Both the position numbers and the translations under genes were made by a program. Of a stretch of 18,010 nt of DNA, positions 6,983 to 13,548 are shown in pieces (within the stretch, counting starts at the first letter, position 1; each line of letters starts with the position of its first letter). Source of the DNA: JBJEFI01 sp051873875 (GTDB taxonomy: Bacteria > Bacillota > Bacilli > Bacillales > Bacillaceae_G); NCBI GenBank assembly GCA_051873875.1, contig JBJEFI010000025.1, positions 1 to 18,010 of the forward strand. Reading direction: 5' to 3'. Below the pieces are notes generated by a model, which worked only from the letters and a program-made list of their open reading frames with translations, searched no databases and had not been told where the DNA came from.

Positions 6983-7068
6983 TCATAACGGAGCATTTCT
7001 TGTCAATTAATTTTGTCATATAATAATAGGGTACTGGTAAACTCTACCATGATTAAGGGGGATTTTAT

Positions 7069-7596
7069 ATGACGATATTTTGCGAAAGTGAACGTTTATA
7101 TTTAAGAGGTGCTAAACCCTCAGATAGCTTATTAATGGTAAAATGGAAAAATGATAGCTTAATAAGAAAGATGTCAGTTGGTTCAGATATACTTATTACA
7201 AAAGAAAATGAAGAAGATGATATCAGGAGTAGTTTAACAAAGGGGCAGTTATACTTTATTATTGTAATGAAGGGAACAGATAAACCAATTGGCTATATAA
7301 GGGTAAATTGGATGGATAATAAAGAGAAATATGCATGGCTACGATTTGGATTAGGGGATGAACGAGGAAACGGTTATTCAAAAGAAGCGTTACGAGTATT
7401 TATTAGTGAATTGTTTAAAAAAGGCGTACATCGAATTGATGCCGAGGTGTATCATTTTAATGATATAAGCTTTCAGTTGTTGCAAACAATTGGATTTAAA
7501 CATGAGGGGACACGGAGAGAAGCTCATTGTGAAAATGGTCAATTTGCGGATGTGTTCACATTAGGATTACTAGAAAGTGATTTTATCCCGCTTTAA
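7069..7596 (+). CDS. GNAT family N-acetyltransferase (RimJ/RimL type)
   Basis: A 175-residue single-domain protein that would transfer acetyl from acetyl-CoA to an amine. The fold is readable in order: SERLYLRGAKPSDSLLMVKW (strand 1/helix 1), YFIIVMKGTDKPIGYIRVNW (strands 2-4), LRFGLGDERGNGYSKEAL (acetyl-CoA-binding loop, R-G-N-G-Y/S), HRIDAEVYHFNDISFQLLQTIGFKHEGTRREA (late strands and GFxxEG hairpin). AAGGGGG lies 9 nt before the ATG. The last codons (ATC CCG CTT TAA) lie inside the repeat that begins at 7582, so the natural C-terminus appears to have been replaced by element sequence. Substrate unknown. Confidence 0.88.
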   Translation: MTIFCESERLYLRGAKPSDSLLMVKWKNDSLIRKMSVGSDILITKENEEDDIRSSLTKGQLYFIIVMKGTDKPIGYIRVNWMDNKEKYAWLRFGLGDERGNGYSKEALRVFISELFKKGVHRIDAEVYHFNDISFQLLQTIGFKHEGTRREAHCENGQFADVFTLGLLESDFIPL

Positions 7597-7736
7597 CTGT
7601 CACTAAGACTTGCTATTCAAAACATAGTCAAAACGATGAAGTTTAAGGATGGGATAAGTGTCAGTAAAAGCCCGATTGGCTCAACTAATCATAAGTGTAA
7701 GAGGAAACTCTTCCACTTATGGAAGTATCACTTTAT
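7582..7736 (+). mobile_element. 155-bp TTTAT-bounded repeat, bcr1-like
   Basis: The region from TTTAT at 7582-7586 to TTTAT at 7732-7736 is 155 bp. It contains no gene and carries a strong hairpin (7690-7721) in its right half. A degraded relative lies at 6613-6718. Length, TTTAT ends and intergenic location agree with what I recall of bcr1, a non-coding mobile repeat of the B. cereus group (established knowledge, recalled without a search). It sits between the GNAT and deaminase genes and overlaps the GNAT 3' end. Confidence 0.65.
7690..7721 (+). other. GAAA-tetraloop hairpin inside the repeat
   Basis: CATAAGTG and AAGAG pair with CTCTT and CACTTATG around one T/C mismatch, closed by a GAAA loop (GNRA type). 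No T tract follows, so it is a structural element of the repeat rather than a terminator. It lies 36 nt upstream of the deaminase ATG and may be part of its leader. Confidence 0.7.
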
Positions 7737-7756
7737 AAGATAATGGGGGAAATGCA

Positions 7757-8182
7757 ATGAATATTGAACAACAAATGTATACGAAGGCTGTTGAATTTAT
7801 TAAGCAGCGCTATCCGATTGGTTGGGGAGGAGCTGCTGTTATGCACACTGCTGATGATCAATATTTAATAAGTGTGGCACTAGAATCAGCAAATGCTAGT
7901 GTAGTTGTGTGCATCGAAACAGGAGCAATGTGTGAGGCCCAAAAATATAATTTACAAATTACGCATTCCCTTTGTGTTGTAAGAGATGATGAAAATGCAG
8001 CGTTTAAGGTACTTTCCCCATGTGGCGTATGCCAAGAGCGTTTACGTTATTGGGGCGAAGATGTAAGAGCAGGTGTAACAACAATGGATGGCACACTGAA
8101 ATTTGTTTCGTTAAAAGAATTACAGCCATACCATTGGACAAGAGCATACTCAGCAGAAACGTTAGAACGTTATCAGGGCTAG
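7757..8182 (+). CDS. Cytidine deaminase-like protein (blasticidin-S deaminase/CDA fold)
   Basis: A 141-residue zinc-dependent deaminase, the usual length for tetrameric CDA and blasticidin-S deaminase. The catalytic Glu is E54 in CIE (C52-I-E54, where relatives have CAE or HAE). The other two zinc ligands are C89 and C92 in SPCGVCQERL. Three cysteine ligands match tetrameric CDA/BSD enzymes. The N-terminal half is less like canonical CDA (GWGGAAVMHTADDQYLISVALES instead of an F-x-V-G-A-A motif), so the substrate may be cytidine, a nucleoside antibiotic or something else. GGGGGA lies 7 nt before the ATG. It is a single gene with its own terminator. Blasticidin-S deaminase was originally found in B. 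cereus, which fits the host. Confidence 0.8.
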   Translation: MNIEQQMYTKAVEFIKQRYPIGWGGAAVMHTADDQYLISVALESANASVVVCIETGAMCEAQKYNLQITHSLCVVRDDENAAFKVLSPCGVCQERLRYWGEDVRAGVTTMDGTLKFVSLKELQPYHWTRAYSAETLERYQG

Positions 8183-8189
8183 AAAAATG

Positions 8190-8217
8190 GAGTCTATTTT
8201 GAAAAATAGACTCTTTA
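8190..8217 (+). terminator. Terminator of the deaminase gene
   Basis: Perfect 11-bp stem GAGTCTATTTT / AAAATAGACTC with the two-base spacer GA, followed by TTTATTA. Confidence 0.8.
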
Positions 8218-8341
8218 TTATGAGAAAATAAATGATAGAACGGATAGAAAGTGTAATTGCAACCGTAAGTTGACAAAAAGCAAATGAGAATTGGTAGTCT
8301 ACTAATGGATATGTTGCTATTCTATAAGTGAGGTGATAAAG

Positions 8342-8740
8342 ATGAGTTTTTCAGATAAGTTGCAAACACTAAGAAAAGAAAAAGGGTTATCTCAAGAACA
8401 GCTTGCCGAGATATTAGATGTCTCTCGACAAGCCGTATCAAAATGGGAATCGGGACAAACATATCCAGAAATAGATAAGTTAATAAAAATAAGTGATTTA
8501 TTTCAAATATCCTTAGATGAGTTATTAAAAGAGAAAAGTACACCAAGTGAAACTCTAATTAATGATGAGAGTGAAGAAGATGAGGATGAGGATGTTCAAG
8601 ATGAATGGCTAATGACTGGTGGTTTTATTATCGGAATGGCGATTGGCTTTATTACGGATAATTTTATGTGGGGCCTATTTGGATGTTTCTTAGGACTTGG
8701 AGCAGGTTATATTATTCGAGGAATTAAGCGGAAAATGTAA
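8342..8740 (+). CDS. XRE family regulator with C-terminal membrane anchor
   Basis: A 132-residue protein. Residues 3-60 are a classic Cro/C1 HTH (FSDKLQTLRKEKGLSQEQLAEILDVSRQAVSKWESGQTYPEIDKLIKISDLFQISLDELL). Next comes a highly acidic linker (ESEEDEDEDVQDE), then two hydrophobic segments (GGFIIGMAIGFITDNFMWG and LFGCFLGLGAGYII) and a basic C-terminus (RGIKRKM). This predicts a DNA-binding domain held at the membrane. ATG 8342 was chosen because GAGGTGA lies 5 nt upstream; a GTG at 8333 lies within that site. A TTGACA at 8270-8275 may be its -35, but the -10 is unclear. No partner gene is adjacent. The target is not apparent; autoregulation is plausible. Confidence 0.88.
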   Translation: MSFSDKLQTLRKEKGLSQEQLAEILDVSRQAVSKWESGQTYPEIDKLIKISDLFQISLDELLKEKSTPSETLINDESEEDEDEDVQDEWLMTGGFIIGMAIGFITDNFMWGLFGCFLGLGAGYIIRGIKRKM

Positions 8741-8773
8741 AAGGGAAGAAAAAGTTTCTGTTATAAATATAGT

Positions 8774-8803
8774 AAAAACGCACATCTAGCATGTGCGTTT
8801 TTT
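8774..8803. terminator. Bidirectional terminator between convergent genes
   Basis: AAAAACGCACAT and ATGTGCGTTTTT form a perfect 12-bp stem with loop CTAGC. A run and T run on either side serve the XRE gene (+) and the MaoC-like gene (-, stop at 8807). Confidence 0.9.
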
Positions 8804-8806
8804 GTA

Positions 8807-9184
8807 TTAACCTCGAATAATACCATGACTACTTCCAATTAGCACTTCTTTTCCATGTTGATTATAGTAAATAGATTCCATACTTACTTTTTTATATCCT
8901 TCCATTTGTTCAGCACTCGTGACTGTAACTGCACATGTAATAGCATCTCCAGTGAAAACGGGGCGAATGAACTCACAAATCATTTCCCGAGCAATATAAT
9001 GTATCTGACCACCTATTTTTGTACCAATGCTAGCAGTAAGTAGACCTTGAACCATCAATCTGCCTTTCTCATCTAGCTCTACGTGATGTCTTCCTACATC
9101 ACCAGAAATTTCCCCGAATTGCAATACTTCTTCAATAGTAAATGTTCTTTCTAATTTAAAAATATCTCCCGTTTGTATGCTCAT
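8807..9184 (-). CDS. MaoC-like hotdog-fold dehydratase
   Basis: A 125-residue single hotdog domain, the length of (R)-specific enoyl-CoA hydratases (PhaJ type). The hydratase motif appears as GDVGRHHV: Asp29 and His34 have the D-x4-H spacing of the catalytic pair. GLLTASIGTKIGG supplies the hotdog helix, and FIRPVFTGDAITCAVTV is the typical F-x-x-P-V-F-x-G-D segment. ATG 9184 is preferred because AAAGGAG lies 9 nt upstream. A longer in-frame start at 9226 overlaps the EamA stop as ATGA but has no ribosome binding site. It is probably co-transcribed with the EamA gene, 38 nt upstream. The acyl substrate is unknown; a CoA- or ACP-bound enoyl/hydroxyacyl chain is expected from the family. Confidence 0.8.
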   Translation of the reverse strand: MSIQTGDIFKLERTFTIEEVLQFGEISGDVGRHHVELDEKGRLMVQGLLTASIGTKIGGQIHYIAREMICEFIRPVFTGDAITCAVTVTSAEQMEGYKKVSMESIYYNQHGKEVLIGSSHGIIRG

Positions 9185-9222
9185 TTTACTTTTCTCCTTT
9201 AGTGTTTTTGAAAAGAATTTAT

Positions 9223-10125
9223 TCATTGCAGCATATCTGGTTGAGATGTTACTTGTTTTTTCTTTGGAAAGGTAAATCCAATCGCGATAAAAATAAAGAG
9301 AATACCAGCAATTTGGATCATTGTTGGTCGAAAACCAGTAAACACAGTGTCCAATAGAATGGCCACTGCTGGATCGAGAAAGACAAGAATCGAAATCGTC
9401 TTTGCCGATAAATTTCGTAAACTATCAAAAAACAAATAATAAACAAATCCAGTATGAATAAAGCCTGTTGCAAGAATAAAGAACCAATTTGTTGTAGTAA
9501 GTGTGGAAAAATGTTCTACCTGTACAAATGGTAGTAATAAAAAAATACCAATCCCTGTTTGAATAAAGGTAATGGCATAGCCACTCATTTGTTTAATTCC
9601 TTTTCCAAGTAATGTTGTACAAGCGTAAAAGAGGGCTGCTAGTAATCCCCATATCACTCCTGATGAAAAGAGACTTTCAAAGGAAGTGTTGCCATTTACA
9701 CCAGCAATAAGGATCGTACCTATAAAGCAAAGGAAAATAGATAAGAAGGAAAAGAGTGTCAATTTTTCTCGAAAAAGAATACTACCAACAAGAAAGACAA
9801 TGATAGGTGCTAAGTGATAAATGGAAATAGCAATTGTGACAGGCATTTGTTCAAATGCTTTGAATAAAAATACCCAGTTAAAGACGAGAAAAAAGCCACA
9901 AAGCATAATAAGGAGTACTTCTTTTTTGTTCCACTTTTCAGCTTTATATTTTCCTGAAAAAAACCAATAAGTAGCTAAAAATATAGTAGCACTAATGCAA
10001 CGGACAAATACTAAATCAAAGGATGGTAAATTGGTTTTAGTAGTAAAAAAACCGATAGAACCAAAGATTGTCATTGATACAATCATTTTTAAGGCGGGAA
10101 TAGAACGGTTATTTATATGTATCAT
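9223..10125 (-). CDS. EamA/DMT family transporter (10 TM)
   Basis: A 300-residue protein with ten predicted helices in two homologous EamA halves (roughly residues 10-140 and 155-285), the standard drug/metabolite transporter layout. Typical features are GSIGFFTTK in helix 1, LPSFDLVFVRCISATIFL in helix 2, MPVTIAISIYHLAPIIVFL near the end of half one, and FLDPAVAILLDTVF near the end of half two, followed by a lysine-rich cytoplasmic tail. AGAGGT precedes the ATG. It is divergent from the VOC gene and first in an operon with the MaoC-like gene. It likely exports small metabolites or amino acids; the substrate is not readable. Confidence 0.9.
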   Translation of the reverse strand: MIHINNRSIPALKMIVSMTIFGSIGFFTTKTNLPSFDLVFVRCISATIFLATYWFFSGKYKAEKWNKKEVLLIMLCGFFLVFNWVFLFKAFEQMPVTIAISIYHLAPIIVFLVGSILFREKLTLFSFLSIFLCFIGTILIAGVNGNTSFESLFSSGVIWGLLAALFYACTTLLGKGIKQMSGYAITFIQTGIGIFLLLPFVQVEHFSTLTTTNWFFILATGFIHTGFVYYLFFDSLRNLSAKTISILVFLDPAVAILLDTVFTGFRPTMIQIAGILFIFIAIGFTFPKKKQVTSQPDMLQ

Positions 10126-10159
10126 TTTTCGACCTCTTGTAATTCTGAAAATATAGAAA

Positions 10160-10188
10160 ATTATAACATATAAATGATATAATGACTA
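10160..10188 (-). promoter_or_regulatory. Promoter of the EamA-MaoC operon
   Basis: On the minus strand: TAGTCA (10183-10188), a 17-nt spacer and a perfect TATAAT (10160-10165), about 35 nt from the EamA ATG. Confidence 0.55.
10175..10183 (+). promoter_or_regulatory. Extended -10 promoter of the VOC gene
   Basis: TGATATAAT is an extended -10 (TG-n-TATAAT). No good -35 is visible, as is usual for extended -10 promoters. It overlaps the divergent EamA promoter, so the two may compete. Confidence 0.55.
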
Positions 10189-10244
10189 TACTAGGTAGAA
10201 TTTTTGGAGATTATGTAGAATCGTGAGAAAGGAAAAAGGGATGT

Positions 10245-10841
10245 ATGTTATTTCATTATCATTTCTGGACACCGTATATAGAGGAAACAGAGAATTTTTA
10301 TTTACAGCATGGCTTTCGTGTACATGTGCGAATTGGGAAGTATGAAGGGGAGTTTCAATCTTTTAATCCACCACTTACATTACAAGATATAAGAGACAAG
10401 AAGATTCTTTTTCGGATTATTGAAATGCGAAAAGGGAGCGTAAATGTAACGTTTGGCTATGGAAAGAAGGTAATGTTTGATCATATTGGTTTTCTTGTCG
10501 TCAAAGCGCATTATAACACTATTTGTGAGCAAGCAAAAAAGCTTCAATGGAATGTAAGAGTTGGCGAAAGAAGAACCTTTATTGATACACCTTATGGATT
10601 TGCAATAGAGCTACAATTAGATGAAAGCATCATTGATGAAAGAGAGACAAGCTATTCAATCCAGCAGATGAGCATAATGGCACCAAATGAAGAAATGAAA
10701 GAAGGACTTCGTCAATTATTAGGAGAACTTTCTGAACAAATAACAAGAATACCAGCTGAATTTGTTACATTGCAACAGGTTGTAATAGCTGGAATTCAAT
10801 CATCTGTAGATCCAAACGGTGTACACTTACGAGGATACTAG
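10245..10841 (+). CDS. VOC-superfamily (glyoxalase/bleomycin-resistance fold) protein
   Basis: A 198-residue protein. Residues 1-125 show the two beta-alpha-beta-beta-beta units of the VOC fold: FHYHFWTPYIEETENFYLQHGF opens the first, FDHIGFLVVKAHYNTICEQAKKL opens the second, and TFIDTPYGFAIELQL ends it (His and Glu at usual metal-ligand positions: H5, H73 region, E113 region). The last ~70 residues extend beyond a simple VOC domain. AAAGG-type purines (10228-10240) precede the ATG. It could be a dioxygenase, a glyoxalase or a binding protein; I cannot choose between these from sequence. Confidence 0.7.
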   Translation: MLFHYHFWTPYIEETENFYLQHGFRVHVRIGKYEGEFQSFNPPLTLQDIRDKKILFRIIEMRKGSVNVTFGYGKKVMFDHIGFLVVKAHYNTICEQAKKLQWNVRVGERRTFIDTPYGFAIELQLDESIIDERETSYSIQQMSIMAPNEEMKEGLRQLLGELSEQITRIPAEFVTLQQVVIAGIQSSVDPNGVHLRGY

Positions 10842-10881
10842 CTAAATAGGGAATGTTTTTATGAAAGTATAATTTCTTTTT

Positions 10882-10901
10882 GGCGATATAGGACTATCGC
10901 C
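10882..10901 (+). terminator. Hairpin after the VOC gene, weak terminator
   Basis: Perfect 7-bp stem GGCGATA / TATCGCC with a 6-nt loop. The downstream tail GATTTTAG is only weakly T-rich. Nothing else is recognisable up to the ribosome binding site at 11025. Confidence 0.4.
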
Positions 10902-11035
10902 GATTTTAGAAAATGGGTTAGCGAAATTCTTTTATTTAGTAGAACTTGTATGATAGCAAGAATAGTATAGAAGAAATATACAATTTGTTCAACAGTTAAA
11001 AGAAAACAAAATATGCAAGAAATGGAGGTGATAGC

Positions 11036-11206
11036 ATGAGTGGTTATATACTATTATTTATTCTTATTCTTATAGCGGATTATTATATTTTTGATATTGA
11101 GCAAAAGCGCTGGAAATGGATACGGACATGGTCTGATGATACTAGATTGATAGTATTTAGCTTTTTTATCATGACGTCCCTTCTTCTTTGTATTGTGTGG
11201 GTATAA
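11036..11206 (+). CDS. 56-residue two-TM membrane protein
   Basis: It starts at an ATG with an excellent GGAGGTGA 5 nt upstream and ends at TAA 11206. Residues 3-19 (GYILLFILILIADYYIF) and 38-56 (LIVFSFFIMTSLLLCIVWV) are hydrophobic. Between them is a charged, tryptophan-rich loop (DIEQKRWKWIRTWSDDTR), so a small hairpin-shaped membrane protein is predicted. It is 15 nt upstream of the tethered-HTH gene, whose own AGGAGGAG lies in the gap, so the two form an operon. I do not recognise the family; it may be a partner or accessory of the following gene. Confidence 0.75.
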   Translation: MSGYILLFILILIADYYIFDIEQKRWKWIRTWSDDTRLIVFSFFIMTSLLLCIVWV

Positions 11207-11221
11207 AATTAGGAGGAGATT

Positions 11222-11572
11222 ATGAAAGTAAATATGAATGTAGTATCAGCTATGATTTTAGGCATCAGTATACTCAGCGCAGCATATATTGGTAAGATGG
11301 AAACGAAAAAAGAAAAGGTAGATTCGAATCAAAATGAAGGGATAAAGCGTGTTATAGATAAGCAACTATTAACGACCTCAGAAGTAGCTATCTATTTAGG
11401 CATTTCTACGGAAGAGATAAGTAGAATATTAGCTGTAGTCAATGAACCTGATAATGAAGGGGTTGTTCATAACGGGATAAGTTTTATCCAAATTGATCAT
11501 GTTACTTATTACCCGAAAAAAGCGATAGATAAGTGGCTAGAACATGTAGGTGGAATTCAACTTGTTGAATAA
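11222..11572 (+). CDS. Membrane-tethered helix-turn-helix (excisionase-like) protein
   Basis: A 116-residue protein. Residues 5-24 (MNVVSAMILGISILSAAYIG) are a hydrophobic anchor or signal segment with no lipobox. After a polar linker, residues ~48-112 resemble a MerR/excisionase-type HTH: LLTTSEVAIYLGISTEEISRIL, a short wing (GISFIQIDHVTYYPKKAIDKWL). TSEVAxYLGIS and the terminal AIDKWLEH are typical of helix_turn_helix_17-like domains. The ribosome binding site AGGAGGAG is strong. It follows the 56-residue membrane protein and ends at the terminator at 11585. An N-terminal anchor on such a domain is unusual. If the hydrophobic segment is inserted with the C-terminus outside, DNA binding is impossible, so topology is the main question. 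Confidence 0.7.
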   Translation: MKVNMNVVSAMILGISILSAAYIGKMETKKEKVDSNQNEGIKRVIDKQLLTTSEVAIYLGISTEEISRILAVVNEPDNEGVVHNGISFIQIDHVTYYPKKAIDKWLEHVGGIQLVE

Positions 11573-11584
11573 GCGAAGCTAGCT

Positions 11585-11610
11585 AAGACCTTGGTTGGAG
11601 GGCTTTTTTT
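11585..11610 (+). terminator. Rho-independent terminator between the HTH and signal peptidase genes
   Basis: AAG and CCTT pair with GAGG and CTT around one A/G mismatch, loop GGTTG, followed by seven T. It lies 40 nt before the signal peptidase start, so it could either end the upstream operon or attenuate read-through. Confidence 0.65.
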
Positions 11611-11649
11611 CTTGATAATAGTAGTAGAATAGCTTGTGGAGGGATAATC

Positions 11650-12189
11650 TTGCTAAAAGAATGGATTAAGTCGATTGGAATTGCTCTTGTTGTTGCCTTT
11701 ATTATTCGTCAATTTATTTTTTCTCCAATTGTTGTAGATGGAGAATCAATGATGCCTACGTTGCATGATAAAGAGCGAATGATTGTGGATAAAGTTTTTT
11801 ATAAAGTAGATAATCTAGAACGATTTGATATTGTTGTATTTAAACATGATAATAAACAGCTAATTAAGCGTATTATTGGCTTACCGGGGGATAGCATTGA
11901 ATACAAAAATGATAAGCTATATATTAATAAGACATTTTATAAAGAACCATACTTATCTCAATATAAAAAAGATTTATCAAAGGGAAAATTGCTTACATAT
12001 GATTTTGATTTAGAGAACTTATCTACTACTAAAATGACTACTGTGCCAGAAGGATATGTATTTGTGATGGGGGATAATCGTTTATACAGTAATGATAGTC
12101 GATTATTTGGATTTGTTTCTATGGAGAACATAATTGGTCGAACAAGTTTAGTATACTATCCAATTTCTGATATCCGAATGCAACATTAA
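11650..12189 (+). CDS. lepB: Type I signal peptidase (SipS/LepB family)
   Basis: A 179-residue membrane protease that removes signal peptides from secreted proteins outside the cytoplasmic membrane. One N-terminal anchor (residues 8-24) is followed by box B GESMMPTL with nucleophile Ser33, box D KRIIGLPGD with general base Lys73 (40 residues apart, as in B. subtilis SipS), and box E GDNRLYSNDSRLFG. Lysine, not histidine, makes it a prokaryotic-type (SipS), not ER-type (SipW), enzyme. It has a TTG start with GGAGG about 8 nt upstream. Bacillus species carry several paralogues, so this one is probably not the only one. It may be co-transcribed with the upstream genes by read-through of the terminator at 11585. 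Confidence 0.93.
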   Translation: MLKEWIKSIGIALVVAFIIRQFIFSPIVVDGESMMPTLHDKERMIVDKVFYKVDNLERFDIVVFKHDNKQLIKRIIGLPGDSIEYKNDKLYINKTFYKEPYLSQYKKDLSKGKLLTYDFDLENLSTTKMTTVPEGYVFVMGDNRLYSNDSRLFGFVSMENIIGRTSLVYYPISDIRMQH

Positions 12190-12214
12190 GAATGGATAAT
12201 CCTAAAGATAAAAT

Positions 12215-12249
12215 AAAAAGCTTCGTTCATAAATAGAATGAAGCTTTTT
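12215..12249. terminator. Bidirectional terminator between convergent genes
   Basis: AAAAAGCTTCGTTC and GAATGAAGCTTTTT form a 14-bp stem with one G-T pair. It serves the signal peptidase gene (+) and the lipoprotein gene (-, stop at 12263). Confidence 0.88.
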
Positions 12250-12262
12250 CATTATCCGTATA

Positions 12263-12928
12263 TTAATCTATTTCAGTTGAAATTTCTTTTAAGGTTGGTA
12301 ATAGCGTTTCTAGATTTGAATCTAGCCATGCAACATCTAAAAATGCATTACTGCCTATGTCACTTGGTAGCTTTGCTGTAAGCATAAATCGTTTTGCTTG
12401 TGGTACCTTAAGTTTTATTACATCGTTTGAAAATGTATATAAATTTGTAGTTTTTGTAGTTACTTCTTCTGTTTCTTCATTGATAACATATGGAATTGCT
12501 TCGATCGCTTTAATTTTACCATTTGCATTTTCACCAAAGAAAATAGCGTATGGTCCCTCGTTTGTAGAAATAATATCATCATTTACCCAATTACTTTCTT
12601 GATACGTCACAAAATTTGCCGATTGAATTTTATATTTGTTATTCTTACCTTGCTTCATCACGATATAGCCTTCTGCATCGTTGTCTAATGTTACAAATAC
12701 AATGGTTGTATTACTAGAGTCGAGTTTTACAATATCTAAAATTTCTTTTACAGAATTCTGATATAGCCAGTTAGAAAGATGACGTTTTAAATTTGGAGAA
12801 TCTACTTCTATATTATATGTGTCTTCAACTGTATCTTCTAATTTCACTTGTTTTGGATTAGAACAACCAATTATCCCGATAGTAGACATACTAAGAACAA
12901 TGGTACTAATTAACAGGTTTTTCTTCAT
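12263..12928 (-). CDS. Putative lipoprotein, function unknown
   Basis: A 221-residue protein with a clear type II signal peptide: KK at the start, a hydrophobic stretch, and lipobox IIGC with Cys22, predicting attachment to the outer face of the membrane. The mature part is polar, with alternating beta-like segments (TTIVFVTLDNDAEGYIVMKQG, GPYAIFFGENANGKIKAIEA) and several acidic stretches. No enzyme motif is seen. AAGGCGG precedes the ATG. It is a single gene facing the signal peptidase gene. I do not recognise the family; a role as a binding or stress lipoprotein would be guesswork. Confidence 0.8.
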   Translation of the reverse strand: MKKNLLISTIVLSMSTIGIIGCSNPKQVKLEDTVEDTYNIEVDSPNLKRHLSNWLYQNSVKEILDIVKLDSSNTTIVFVTLDNDAEGYIVMKQGKNNKYKIQSANFVTYQESNWVNDDIISTNEGPYAIFFGENANGKIKAIEAIPYVINEETEEVTTKTTNLYTFSNDVIKLKVPQAKRFMLTAKLPSDIGSNAFLDVAWLDSNLETLLPTLKEISTEID

Positions 12929-12960
12929 ATATCCGCCTTCTTTTTTATTCTAATATAACT

Positions 12961-12990
12961 ATTGTAGTATAAAATTGCGTATAAAAGCAA
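12961..12990 (-). promoter_or_regulatory. Candidate promoter of the lipoprotein gene
   Basis: On the minus strand: TTGCTT (12985-12990), an 18-nt spacer and TACAAT (12961-12966), about 32 nt upstream of the ATG. Confidence 0.45.
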
Positions 12991-13042
12991 CCTGAGAAGG
13001 AAATGTATTTGAATTAACCCTTATTTCTACTAGCTTTCTATT

Positions 13043-13432
13043 ATGATTTTTGAGAAAATTGATTGTGATGTTAGAATATTAGAAAAATTTTTAGTGCCTA
13101 ATAAGGCAAAGGAAGCCAGGAATTATGAAGTATTAGTAAAAAGGGGAACGAAGTTAGAGATATTGGGGCTATATAAACTAGCTATTACTAATTATGAAGA
13201 AGGAATTTCTACAATTTCGTTATCAAATAAGGAAAAAAGAAATGTGCATTAGATGTTAGAAAATTTTTATGTTAAAAGAAAACAAATAGAGAAAGCAATT
13301 ATTTATTTTGATAAAGCATTTATTAATTATGAGGCAAATTTTAATTATAAAAAAGAATTTCATCATGTTGTTCGAGTTTATGTTCAGTATGGAAATTTGA
13401 AACAGTGCGGTTATAAAATAAAATCAGCTTAA
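13043..13432 (+). pseudogene. Remnant of a tetratricopeptide-repeat protein (C-terminal part of a TPR/HTH regulator type)
   Basis: One frame runs from 13043 to TAA at 13432 with a single TAG at 13250-13252. Read through, it gives TPR-like helical pairs: AKEARNYEVLVKRGTKLEILGLYKLAITNYEEGI and then QIEKAIIYFDKAFINYEANFNYKKEFHHVVRVYVQYGNLKQC (A-I-x-Y-F-x-K-A pattern). The ATG at 13043 has no ribosome binding site, and an in-frame stop lies 12 nt before it, so the 5' end is missing. Such repeats are found in the C-terminal halves of Bacillus XRE-TPR regulators (PlcR/NprR style) and Rap proteins; I cannot tell which was the parent. Confidence 0.6.
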
Positions 13433-13484
13433 AATTTAAGCGGATGGAACTGTTGAAAAATTAATTAAAAACTAAATCATTAAG

Positions 13485-13510
13485 ATCTCCTTATAATAGG
13501 GGATTTTTTT
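13485..13510 (+). terminator. Rho-independent terminator upstream of the two-component operon
   Basis: ATCTCCT pairs with AGGGGAT (one G-U), 6-nt loop, followed by seven T. It insulates the response regulator promoter from the TPR remnant. Confidence 0.7.
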
Positions 13511-13548
13511 GACTTCAAAAACATATCTACACATAAAAGTCATGAATC

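Larger units (their letters stand above)
6585..7068. other. 484-bp intergenic region with a decayed repeat and possible gene debris
   Basis: It holds the degraded repeat copy at 6613-6718 and, on the minus strand at 6842-6982, a 47-codon stretch with protein-like composition but an internal stop. Near the right end, TTGTCA, the AT-rich TATAATAATAG and AAGGGGG precede the GNAT start at 7069; the -35/-10 spacing is not ideal, so I do not call a promoter. No RNA gene is visible. Confidence 0.5.

Noticed and set aside
8004..8276. Minus-strand frame across the deaminase 3' end
   Set aside because: It runs through the deaminase terminator and covers a gene with clear catalytic motifs on the other strand.
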